Made by a program: the position numbers and the translations under genes. This document shows positions 34,570 to 45,080 of a stretch of DNA of 64,000 nt, piece by piece. Origin of the DNA: Paramacrobiotus metropolitanus. Taxonomy: Eukaryota; Tardigrada; Eutardigrada; Parachela; Macrobiotidae. Location: positions 3,844,001 through 3,908,000 of the forward strand of contig NW_026570221.1 of NCBI RefSeq assembly GCF_019649055.1, given 5' to 3'. The notes beneath the pieces are model-generated. The model was not told where the DNA came from. It was given only the letters and a program-made list of their open reading frames with translations, and did no database searches. The number at the start of each line of letters is the position of its first letter. Within the stretch, counting starts at the first letter, position 1.

Positions 34570-35847
34570 TAGCAACTCTCCCGAAGTCACTTCCCGGTCT
34601 CCTGAATCATGGTCCGTACAAAGAATGGCTACAACTTGTTGATAAGACTTTGAATGCTGCAACGACTGTTCTTGTAAACTAGAACCTTGCTGTTTAATCA
34701 GCGCATATCAGTAACATAACGAATTTTATTATTATAGCTTTGCATGCTCTTTACATCATGTACAGATGCTATGAATGATGGACCTATCGTTTTTGGTTTT
34801 TCATTCTACTGCCTAGTCCGGCTTCTTAATGTACGTACGAATACTCTGTATAGCGATAGATACAAACAGTGGAGATGCCAAAAAAGGACCTTTATGTTTA
34901 TGTATCATGGATAAAACTTAGACTAGTGGTCCCGAAATGAACATTCCAACGCTTCAGGTTTTCTTACTTTTTGTGACACTTCTATACCAATGAACTCTTA
35001 TGTTTATTGAATACTGATGATTGGTTAAAAGCTAGCTGAAACTTTAATACCATATAAGCTTCATAACCAATCAAGTTATTAACAAAGACATTTTGCATTA
35101 AAACTGTTGTACTTTGTCAGAAACACTGATACAGCAAGAATAAACCAACACTCCAACACAGTAAGCAAAGCTTTTATTCAGGCTAATCAACCTTTTGTTT
35201 TAACACCGTGACAAAAACCGCCAATGCCAAAGGAACAAGTTACATATACTGCAGTAACATTGTGCGAATATCTCCCGTATTTTATTTACTCAGTGGCTGA
35301 TGCGACGCAGGCTTCACACTTCCACTTCTTCCTGGGTGATCTAATTAGATCAGTCATTGGGAAGGTAAGGGACGACTTTGTCTTTAATTGCTGTTTTCAG
35401 AAATCAGCGCAGCCATATCTTCAAGACCGTACGCAGCTGCTTCCATTCTGTTGTAGAAAGTGGATAAAGAGGAGAATTCCGTGGAATCTATTCTACAGGA
35501 GCTCTTCAGAAAACGGGAGAGGATACTTCGGTCACTTTGAGTGTTGAGTTTTGCCACGAAGTGGGTCCCCTGTTTAGCAGGGGTCGTGGCTTGTACAGTG
35601 CTTCTATCTCAAAACGTGGGCTACGATTATATGTGCGGAAAAGCGGAAGGTGTAGAAACGTATTTTACATTTTATATTTCGCCGTTCTTTTGGGGATAAA
35701 TGTTCGTAAAAACTGCTACGTCTTGTGCAGGTAAATGCTCCATTATTACTCTGGTTTCCTAATACCGGCTGCCGGTGTTTGTCGAACTGGTTCAATAATT
35801 ATCATGGCTGAGCTGACAAAGACAGAGAGATCAAAGACACTTTGATA
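34570..35847. other. No gene recognised
   Basis: 3' flank of the secreted-protein gene, then AT-rich spacer. The frame at 35224-35547 has no domain or signal I can recognise. Confidence 0.4.
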
Positions 35848-35855
35848 CTATATAA
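35848..35855 (+). promoter_or_regulatory. Candidate TATA box
   Basis: TATATAAG about 97 bp before a short signal-peptide-like frame at 35952. Confidence 0.3.
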
Positions 35856-35951
35856 GCGTATTATGCGGCATTCTGTTGTGGTTGCCGCCTTGCCGGTCAG
35901 TCGGTCACCGACCACGTACGAGAGAAAGTGACCACATCGATCGGACCGAAT

Positions 35952-36020
35952 ATGGCGTCGATGACCCTTTTATTCGTGGCAGTAGCAGCGGCGAGGAGTA
36001 CCCAGGCATTTTTAAATTAG
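35952..36020 (+). pseudogene. Signal-peptide-like short frame, possible relic
   Basis: A 22-residue frame beginning MASMTLLFVAVAAA reads like a secretion signal and then stops at once. A TATA-like box lies upstream, and the frame resembles the start of a small secreted-protein gene. No downstream exon with a convincing acceptor was seen. It could be the first exon of a dead gene, or chance. Confidence 0.25.
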
Positions 36021-36799
36021 TCATTTGAAAATGTCTACGATGCACCTTGCATCGGGCCGAGATCGGCAGCCGTCGCATCGCGGTCTGCTTCGTGTTTGTT
36101 TAGTCCCAGGGCGTCCTTGGCGAAGTGCCGCTGGCACGCTGACACTGTCGGAATGGAATTGCACATTCAATACATTTGCTCGCCAGAACACAGTACAACA
36201 TTTTCAGACGATGTGCGACGATCCGCACCAACCAGAGAAATTCCGTGGCGCACTCGTTACGATGCTGTTTTTGGGCAATAGTCCACAGTTCAGGCCACTC
36301 GCCACTGTTCTCCAAGTCGCTTTGCTCTAGCACTGGCTCAGTGTCATTCCTGCACGTCCGTTGCAGAATCGAAACCGAAAAACTAGTTTTATAAAAAAGT
36401 TTCTATTCCAGCTGTTCTAGAATTCGCGGTGCGTCTTCTGCTGGAATATTAGTGTTAATTTATGTACGACATTTGTTCTTAGCTGCCCGGGAGGTGCATA
36501 TGGCTTAGCTTCACTTCAAGACGCAGAGCTCCTAACTAACACGAGCGATTTTCTTAAGTAAGCTGTGTTTCTGTGAAAAAAAACACTTTGCTGTTGAACA
36601 GAATTATTGTTTCACGAAAACCTTCCCGTAGAACGCATGACTTCCGGCGCGACTTCCGGCGTTTAGCGCAGTTGCAACCGCTCGGTGTGGCAGCGTAAAG
36701 CCCTTTATCTTCGAGAGTTTTCGGAAATGCTCATTCGTTCGTTTCCTTTCTGATTTCCATTCTTCCTTTCTTCTCAGAGCATTTTTTCGCACTATTTCC
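36021..36799. other. No gene recognised
   Basis: Intergenic stretch upstream of F-box gene D. Overlapping short frames on both strands are mutual shadows with no domain. Confidence 0.4.
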
Positions 36800-36807
36800 T
36801 ATAAATA
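36800..36807 (+). promoter_or_regulatory. TATA box of F-box gene D
   Basis: TATAAATA, 116 bp before the ATG. The position matches the TATA-like box of copy A. Confidence 0.5.
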
Positions 36808-36922
36808 CATCTAGAGTCAGAATAAAGTACAGGAAGCCATTGTAGGTTGTACAGGAATCCTTTAGAAGCAGGGACACCGAATACGAAACCAACCGACCTG
36901 TCGTCCCGACTATCGACGCATC

Positions 36923-38958
36923 ATGCATTTGTACAAAGATCCTAAACACCCGATAAATGCCTGGAACTCCGTGGATGTCCTGGTCGATGGATTTCTGCAA
37001 CAGGGCCACGTGCTCGACGTGGCCAAAGACGGCCTGGTCATTGATTTTCATTGTGCGGGACAGCGCGCGCAGTTGGTGAAGTACGGCAGCATCTTCCGCT
37101 TTCCCAGCAGCAGCAGCAGCGCCAAGGACTCGCTCCCGTCAACGGCGGTCGTACAAGTCCTGCTGCACCGTTCGCCCGATGGTGCGTGGATCTGGTATCC
37201 GGGAACGTTGGTCGGCCTGGGAGACTACCACCATCAGCGTTTTGTCTGTGTGCAAGTTGAAGTACCGCTCTACGGCACCATCCTGGAGATGGTACCTCGC
37301 GTCCAGGTTCGTCCACATCCCGCGGACGCCGATTGGGAGGGAGGCCGCGTAATGGACAAGGATTTCGTGGTCTGCTTTGATCGACTGCCGGAAGCGCACC
37401 GCGCCGGTGGATCGCCAATATTTGTGGAGATTCTTAAGGGGGAGCTGGAGCGCGAATTCCCCATCGTGTGTATCGCACTCTGTCCACGCGAGCGGAGCCT
37501 GCGCTACCTGCAGCGCCAGGACGGCTGGCCGCTGAGCTTTAGCCAGCTGGTAAGCTTCCTATAGGAATTTTTTTGACTTTTTCTGTAGTTCAGTACTGAT
37601 CTGATCTTAAATATTCGCGGGGACATTTGAAGATCGTCCAACTATTTCACATCACCGGAAATTGATGTATATCTGTATTCAGTACACGTAAATTTTGCAT
37701 TATGCGACATTTTCTGAAAATTTGCGGGGTTACAAGCCCATCTCCAACCGAGTCATGGCTGTAAGCCTTAGAAAATGAAAATATCAGCTTGCGCCAGTCG
37801 GCAGATGTAGGTATCTCGTAGACAGATTAGCGGCAAAGTGTGCATGTTGTTGCTGGATTAACTCTCTGTATTACGGAATTAGAACTGCGATATTTCCTCA
37901 GTACCGTACACACAAGTATCAGTGGGTGCTGGGTACTATGGATAGCGATTTCCTTGGTTTATTCCGGGACTTTGTTGTCAGATGGGTTTCTACAAAGCTG
38001 TTTGGATGACTGAGATGTTTCTTTTTTACAGAGAGATGTTTTCACCTGGGTGCTGGTGAAGGAGAAAGCGCAAAGCGGATCCCGGAGAGCGCGACAGCTG
38101 ACCGGCATCACCACCGATACGCCAGGAAAGGGAGAGGGCATGCCGCTACCGCCGGTGTTGCTGTTGGAGGTTTTCCGCTCGCTGGACTCCATCGAACGCT
38201 TTCGTTATCGGCGAGTGTGTCCCCTGTGGCACACTCTGCTCACTACCGACGGCTACTTCTCTGATGTTTACGTATACGGCAGTTCCGAGTACACCTGCTG
38301 GCCGGCAGGTTTAATCAAATGTCTCACGCGGTCCACCCGGGTGCTGGTCTTAGACGAGCTGATGTTAGGCGATGCCATCGGCATCTCCGGCCTCATCCGT
38401 CACCTCCTCAACGGCAGCCGCCTGCAGGCCGTGGTGTTTTACGGCTGCGAATTCTCCCCCGGCTTCGGCGCTCCGGTGGGTGCTGGCTCTCTGATGGGAC
38501 GCTTAACGGGTCTGGTCGTGCAGTGGTCAGTGGCCGACCGAGTGATTTTGAAGCAATGTCAACTGTACGCGGACACTGTTGTCGGAGCAGGTGTAGCGCA
38601 GCACATCTTCCACGGGTCGTCGCGCGAGCAGACAGAGTCGGACATGTGGAATCTCTTTGAAAGCCGCCTGATTCTCCGCCGGCCCCTGGATCGACCGGCA
38701 TTAGCGGAATGCATTGCTGAATGGACGGCAGGATATGTCTTCGAGGACGGCGACGGTTCCGAAGAGCCGATTCCGACAGTACGTTCTTCGAAAATTTTGG
38801 CTTTTTTTGCTGTTTTTGCAATACGAATAAATGGCATTAATAATGTTATGCTACACCTTCCAGCCACCTTATTTACTGCTTTGTATTTACTAATTTTTCA
38901 AAACTTTTACTTACTATTGACCCCCAATTTTTCAAATACCGTACATACTATCACTTAA
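36923..38958 (+). CDS. Tudor-like/F-box protein D, intact family member
   Basis: Exon 1 (36923-37549) is 209 codons in phase 0 with a GTAAGC donor. Exon 2 (from 38032, after TTTTTTACAG) continues in frame. Exon 1 holds two similar modules. Residues about 12-56 (AWNSVDVLVDG...GHVLDVAKDGLVIDFHCAGQR) and about 73-135 (VQVLLHRSPDGAWIWYPGTLV...RVQVRP) resemble the paired Tudor/Agenet folds at the N-terminus of FMRP. Exon 2 holds an F-box (LPPVLLLEVFRSLDSIERFRYRRVCPLWHTLL). The likely role is an SCF ubiquitin-ligase adaptor with a ligand-reading N-terminus. The 3' end is uncertain: a GTACGT donor at 38779 may end the exon before an AT-rich, hydrophobic 60-residue tail. Copies A, B and C are decayed relatives. 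Confidence 0.7.
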
Positions 38959-39343
38959 TATTCTTCGCTAAATAAGAACTTACTAATAAATAGCATTTTC
39001 TAGTTTTATTTAGCAGTACATCACTATTGGCATACTTGCAAGTATGCCAATTATTGGCATACTTGCAAGTTGAAGTAGTACGTATACCGGTATAAGTATA
39101 TGGTCCCATGTAGAGCACGGGCTAGTCTTGAAATTTCCTGCGTAAATGAACAGGCAGCGCAATAAGCCACGATAGCCACTACACCATTAGCGTAAGTTCC
39201 AGGGCCGTCGCGAGGTCCGAGGGTAGGGGGGGGGGGCGCGCGCGCGCCCGGCGCGCCAGTTCGAAAATGGCTCAAAAACTGAAAAAAATCGTAGAAAAGT
39301 GGCTCAAAAAAGCCGGTTTCTTTTCTACGCTTTTCTATTGTAA
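38959..39343. other. Spacer, with a short palindrome
   Basis: Contains TTGGCATACTTGCAAG and its mirrored copy near 39028-39072. No gene seen. The Helitron begins at 39344. Confidence 0.4.
39199..39257. repeat. G-run and alternating GC tract
   Basis: CCAGGGCCGTCGCGAGG leads into a run of about 12 G and then (GC)n. Such CAGGGCC...GCGAGG starts are common at DNA-transposon ends, so this may be the terminus of an otherwise lost element cut by the Helitron. Confidence 0.4.
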
Positions 39344-41303
39344 CTAGGAGACCCCGCGCAAATTGCGCGGAATAATTAATGATAATTAAATCATAACCTA
39401 GTACTAAAATCAAAACTCAAGCCTGCAGGTAAAGTGTAGGTTTTATGGGCGAAACGTAAAATTCTACAATATACATGTCCAAAGTCTAAATGTCCACTGG
39501 TAAAATTTGCCTGTCGCTTTAACAGACTGCAGAGACTACCTTAAATCTGAAGTGCGGAATTTTTTGCTTTAAAGCAGAGAAATGCATTCATTAGTTTCCC
39601 ATCTATTTCTTAATTTCCACATCAGTTATCCACTCACAAAATTTCGTACACCTGCAGCAAAGGGACTTCTTAATTTATGAGAAGTTGCACTCTCTTCCTT
39701 TTTATAAGCTGTAGAGTCGTAAACTATCCGATAGCTGTTTATTTGCACTCTTACGTTAAATCCCCATTTGAATACTAACACCACCGTGCCCTTTATATCC
39801 GTGTTTTAATATCAGTACACTAAGAGAGTAGTTTCTCCACTTGCTATCGCTTTTTTTTACTATTGCTTTGACCACAGAACACGTCCAAACACTTTAAATT
39901 AAATAAAAACGTTGCATTTCGTTGTGTTTCCTTTTTCTCTTTTATCTCATTTTCAAAATCGGGAACCGCTACGCTAATTTCTTGTATGCTTGCTGTAGTG
40001 ATGATTAAACTCTTAATTTTGCTGGGAATTAAACATTATGATTAATTCAATTAAAATTATGGCAATTTTGATTATGCTGAGCATAATTAAAATTGCGCAT
40101 TTTTAATTAAGCTTAAGCATAATTAAAATTCGTCAATTTTAATTATACTTAAGCTTAATTCTGAGTCAAATTATGAACAATATAAATAGCCTGATCAAAA
40201 GAAAACTGAATTTTAATTATGATAGGCAAAATTAAAATTGGACAATTTTAATTATGCTCCAGTTTAATTAAAATTGTTGAATTTTGATTATGCTGATCAT
40301 AATTAAAATTGATCAATTTCCAATTATGATAAGCTTAATCAAAATTATAAGCAAAATAATTATGATGAGTTTAATATTCACGCCGCCTTGCTGCTCCTTG
40401 AGCAAATTCTGCTTAAGCTCCGCTCGCGCCGCAACTCGGCTCCGCCTTCCAGTATGCTATATGAATAGCGGACTGAAAAATTCATTTGCCCTTTTTACTT
40501 ACCAGAGCATCATTCCACCTTACATAATACTTCGCGCCACATCCAATTCCACCCCACCAGTTTTTAAACCGAACATGATTTAGCTTGTACAGAAAGCTGG
40601 ATTCGCTTTAATATGTATCAGATGTTCTTTTATCCAGAAACCACGTAACTTGCGAAGCAAACAGCATGATGTTCTCGAAGCAAATCTTGAATTTTCCAAG
40701 TTATCCGTTTGCCTTTCTCGAACACCACCTTGCGTATCTGCTAAAAACGAAAACCTAACAAAATACTGCAAGAAAGGCAATCGCGCCCGCCCAGGAAGGC
40801 ACTTTTAATACAGCGTAGGTAAGTGAAAGCTGCCTAAGCCACTGCGGGGGTCAGATACTTTCTTAAAATCAGACTTTAGAACCGTCCCACAGTCGCAGAA
40901 TCTTCGCGGCCATTTCTGTTTTGTTTTATTTTCTTTCTCAAAACTAACTTTTCCTTCTCAATTTTGATGAGAAACATACATTAAAACGATGGAATATTAT
41001 TTGTCATGGAACGTACAGTCCCATCCAGCTGCAGCGAAATTCAAAAAAGCGAGTTGACTGTTCAGACAGTGATGGAGTGATCGGTTTAACAGTGGTGGCT
41101 TCTTGGCTTTTTCCATAGACTTTATAAGTTAACGTCTTTGAAAGTTTTCTGTCAAACTGATTTTTTTCTTCAAAAACTGATTTGTTTTGGCAAATCTACA
41201 CTATAAGGGCTATCGAATGATACATAGCCATGGCAGTTCGGATCAGTGCGTCGAGCTGACGGACTCAACAAAGATTTAGGCTTACGCGATTATTATATAG
41301 AGA
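39344..41303 (-). mobile_element. Non-autonomous Helitron 2
   Basis: Read on the minus strand it starts A|TCTCTATATAATAATCGC and ends with the hairpin CCGCGCAA-T-TTGCGCGG followed by GGTCTC-CTAG|T. Ends and the stretch around TTCGATAGCCC...GTGTAGATTTG match Helitron 1. The interior contains an AT-rich imperfect array (40031-40375). No Rep/helicase frame. Confidence 0.8.
40031..40375. repeat. Imperfect AT-rich array inside Helitron 2
   Basis: Units of the type AATTTTAATTATGCT and its complement AGCATAATTAAAATT alternate about every 35-45 bp for roughly 345 bp, giving many possible foldbacks. Non-coding. Confidence 0.6.
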
Positions 41304-42300
41304 TTGGCTATGTGGGCCGAAGATGTCACGCTGACATGGCTACAATGAAGCAATGGAACAGGCATTAACTGTCGACGTGCAACAAGATTTCATACTCAGT
41401 CCCACTGCATTACCGGCGATTGTAGTTGAAACTAAACTCACGTTGTATCAGATCTAAAAATCTCTACTATCTCGGACATGAATCTTCACATGTGGAAGCA
41501 GCGAAGCGAGGACACGCAAGTGTAATTATTGTAGTTCAAATATAAGGTAGCGTCAGCGTGTTCCAATAAAGATCAATTTGCGTGCCTTGAAAAAATCTGC
41601 ATTTGCAGCTATGACAAGTACCGTCACTGGAACGATGATTAAGTTCTTGTATGTGGCAGAAAATTAACACCCCATTTCAAAAATCAGCTATTCATCCTAA
41701 ACAATTTCAGTTCTGGCGCATGCTACTCGGCACTGCTGCGGAGACACGAAGAGAGCGTGTTATCGAAATGTTTTCGCAGTTGCGCTTATTTGCGTCGGAA
41801 TTGTTGCTGGCCTTCCCAATCCTGGATGTGTGTATGATCAGGATTACAACAATGTGCGGTGTAAGAAGAATAATTTAACGCTACCCGATACATTTCTGGT
41901 TGACTCCATTCCTCTTGATGTCCGGTATATGTTCCTTAGTTGTCCCGCAGTCAATGCTGATCCCGTACGACCTTATACTTACTGTAACGTCATAATGGAT
42001 GACATGTTCCCCTTGCCATACCGGGAAGCTTTGCGTGAAGTTCTCCGCAGCTAACGGCGGTAGACTCCCCATTGACAAGCTCTTTGGTCATAACAGTGTA
42101 ACAGACAAGCACGAGGAGATCACGAGTGAGCTTTATTGTACAAATAAAGGGGAACAAATGCTGCGTTATAGCAGGAAAGCAAGAACAAAGCACTGATGGC
42201 TAAATAGCATGTGAATGCCAGGAAGGTTCTTGAGCGTCTGATGGCGTGAAAGAAGTGCTGGCGGCAACCACGTGCTGTGTGCCATCAGCTGTGTGATGAT
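41304..42300. other. Mostly empty; possible relic of a secreted-protein exon
   Basis: A frame ending at 42054 reads VFAVALICVGIVAGLPNPG (signal-peptide-like) and then CVYDQDYNNVRCKKNN and two further cysteines to a stop. No in-frame ATG is present near its start; the nearby ATG at 41768 is in another frame. It could be a second exon behind a TTTCGCAG acceptor (about 41780) or a shifted relic. Unrecognised family. Confidence 0.25.
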
Positions 42301-42399
42301 GCGCAGACTGGACTCTATCCAACGCGAGCGTATGAACGCTGAGTCATACTGCGAGAGAGGAACGTTACCCGTCGTAACCGGTTACATTCACCGAGATCG

Positions 42400-45080
42400 G
42401 ATAAGCACGGTTAAACACTTACTTCCGACTCGTATCCATCCGTCTGGGATAGAGAGGCACTGTTGCGGTTGCAAATGCCGAGGCATCCTCTCTGAATGGG
42501 GAATAGGACCAAGGTCGGTTTGACCAAGGTCGGCCTACCGATAAGTCGATCGGCGGCTAGGAGAAATTCGGCTGTGTTCCGAATTCTTAAGGTTCCGGTC
42601 GGAAAAGGCTGTATATAAGTCATGCGGCCTTTGTGGTCGTCATGTACAGCAGTTCCGTTCAAATGTGGTCGGTTACAACCGTTCAATCTGCTACCACGAG
42701 CCTGGTTTGAAATAATCCGAGTCGAACTGGCTCGAAGGTCCGATCGGAAATCACGGGTTTGTTCGATGGAAGTGTCCAGTCGACTTCCATCCGGTATATT
42801 CCGTTGTTATCCGACCTTCTGTCGAGGTCGGTCATCCTATCCGTCGGTGGTCGACTAGGGTTAACCTGCAATAACATGCCCATATGGGGCTAAACAAGTG
42901 CCTTCAGGTCGAATTCGTCCACCGCGAACAGCTATCAATCTTCTTCCGTCATGTTGACTGAGTTTCCGACTTCCGACTTGTAGTCGGTTATGGTCGACTT
43001 CGGGAGGTCGGATGAACTGTGTGCTCATCCGTCCGAAGGCTAAGTTTTTCCGTTAGGAGGTCGGCTCTCGACTTCCAAATGCCTTCGCCGACTTGTTGTC
43101 GTATCCTTCCGACTTCTGTTCGGTCACTTCCGACCTTCATTTGAGGTCGGCTATCTATGTCAAAGTTCCGAGGTCGGCTGATTTCCGACTTCTTCGAGTC
43201 GGATGAACTGTGTGTTCATCCGTCGAAAAGGCAAAGTTCTTCGGCTGGGAGGTCGATTTCCTACTTCTGATGGATTTTCCGACCTGTTGTCGTATACTTC
43301 CGACCTCCATCCGGTGACTTCCGACTTCCGTTCGAGGTCGGTTATACGGTTATGCGTTCTGCTTAATGGTCGATCTGGACAACTCATACCGTTAAGCCCA
43401 TTGTGGAGCTAGTCGGCACTTGTCAAGTCGACTTCCCTCTGACATGAACTCTGGGTCAGATCCAAGCTGCTGTTGGCCTGTTTACCTGAATGACTTGCCC
43501 CTGGGCCGCCGAGTCCTGCGAGGTAGGAGTTTCCTTGGCATCTGTTGGCCGAGTGACTGGCGCTTCGTCATGCAATTGTGCTCGCTTACAACACTAAGGG
43601 TCTCTGTGGCCCCGGTTGCCGAGCCGAGCTCTTTGGTTTGAAACTTCATGCACATGCAAATCCCTGAGGTCGTCAGATCCGATTCTTCTATTTTGTTTTG
43701 TCGGAACCTAAGACGCCTAGCCGCTTCTGTTGGGGTAGACAAATCATGTCCAGGGAGAATTTTTCTTTGCCGGTGACGCTGGCCAATTGGCCGGTACTGT
43801 TGCGGGCAAGTGGTCATCGTCATCGGGGGTTCGTTAAAGGGGTGCCGGCCGAGTATTCTAACTCAGTCTGCCTAGGATGTTCCATTGAATACATGGGGAA
43901 GCAGGTCGCGGAGGAGTCGTTGGTACACCGGTAGCCAAATCACCGTCGCTGTTCCTCTTCAGGTAATGGCAGCACGTTCGAGACGCGCGTAGTCGTGGTC
44001 ACCGGTGAATCGGCTGGTTTACCCGATATCGTCCGGGGAGACTGCGGTTGGACTCCGGGTACAGATTCCTAGTTGAGTCCCTGTAGATCTGGGTTCAGCC
44101 TGAGAATCCGGTTAAGCTGCCACGTAACTACTGCTAGCTTCCGTTCATTCTTCATGGGCGACTTCTGTTGGCCGTTATGGTCGACCTGTGTGGTCGTCCC
44201 CAATATCGACTTCAGCTTCCGGGTTTCCAAAACCGATCTTTGTGATCGGCTTGCACAACCGACCTTTATGGTCGGTTAGTGCGGCAATATCCGTTATGTC
44301 TCCAAGTTATGGGCAAAGTACGAAGTCGACCTTTGTGGTCGACTCGAGTACATATAGTCAAATCCGAGTTTTCTTGCGCTGTTGGCAGCTCGGCCGAGGG
44401 ATATCCGCTTTTACACTGGTGAAGGCTGTTCGGCTACCCGGTTCCGAAGTTGGCCACGGGTGCTCGGCAAACATGACGATGAACACGCAGCGACGTATTC
44501 CACGCCATGTTAGCGTAATCCTCTCGGTCTGTGCTCCGGAATCAGTTGGCCGGAGTAATCCTCATAGCTGATCCATGTTAATGGTGCGGTCCGTACCATG
44601 TAACTTATAGTGGGGGTCAGCTCCATGTAACGCGGATTGGGGCTTCTGTTGGCTCCGATGGTCGCAGAACGTGGTTGGTGATCTGCTATTGTTAGCAGAT
44701 GTGGTTCGCGATCTGTTCATGCCGTACTGGGGAACTGAGGTCGATTTGCCCAGTTCTATTCAGGGGATTCCTCGGAAGACGTACCGGAACGGTGGAAAAA
44801 GCCGGCTTGTCAGGTCTAACCACTCGTGTCCGGGTCAAACCGAAGAATCCGGCCGACTTGTGTAGTCGGCACTCTGGCAAGGTCGCCGTTGACGTCCGCC
44901 GTATACATGGTTAATCGGTTGCTGTAAAAAAAAATTAAAGAAAAGTGTCCATTCCGAAGTCGTTTCTCGACAGTGCTGTTTCTCAGCTGGACTGATTCTC
45001 ATTCGGCTATGCCGTTTCTCGGCGCCAAGTCCCCATAGATGTTCCGACGGAGGATCGAGTTCCAATGTGGGAACTCGATC
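42400..45080 (-). repeat. E2 hairpin-rich trailer
   Basis: Non-coding, GTCGG/CCGAC-rich, with many short hairpins. Clear ones are at 44233-44249 (CCGATC/GATCGG), 44257-44277 (AACCGACC/GGTCGGTT), 44324-44344 (AGTCGACC/GGTCGACT) and 44852-44870 (GCCGACT/AGTCGGC), all with a 5-base loop of the form TNTRT (TGTGT in the last). It probably includes the 3' untranslated part and the 3' LTR, which I cannot delimit. Confidence 0.65.

Noticed and set aside
35224-35547. 107-codon frame as a gene
   Set aside because: No recognisable domain, promoter or paralogue in the window.
38780-38958. Hydrophobic C-terminus of gene D as a membrane anchor
   Set aside because: It begins at a GTACGT donor and is AT-rich like an intron; it is kept only as a possible end of the frame.
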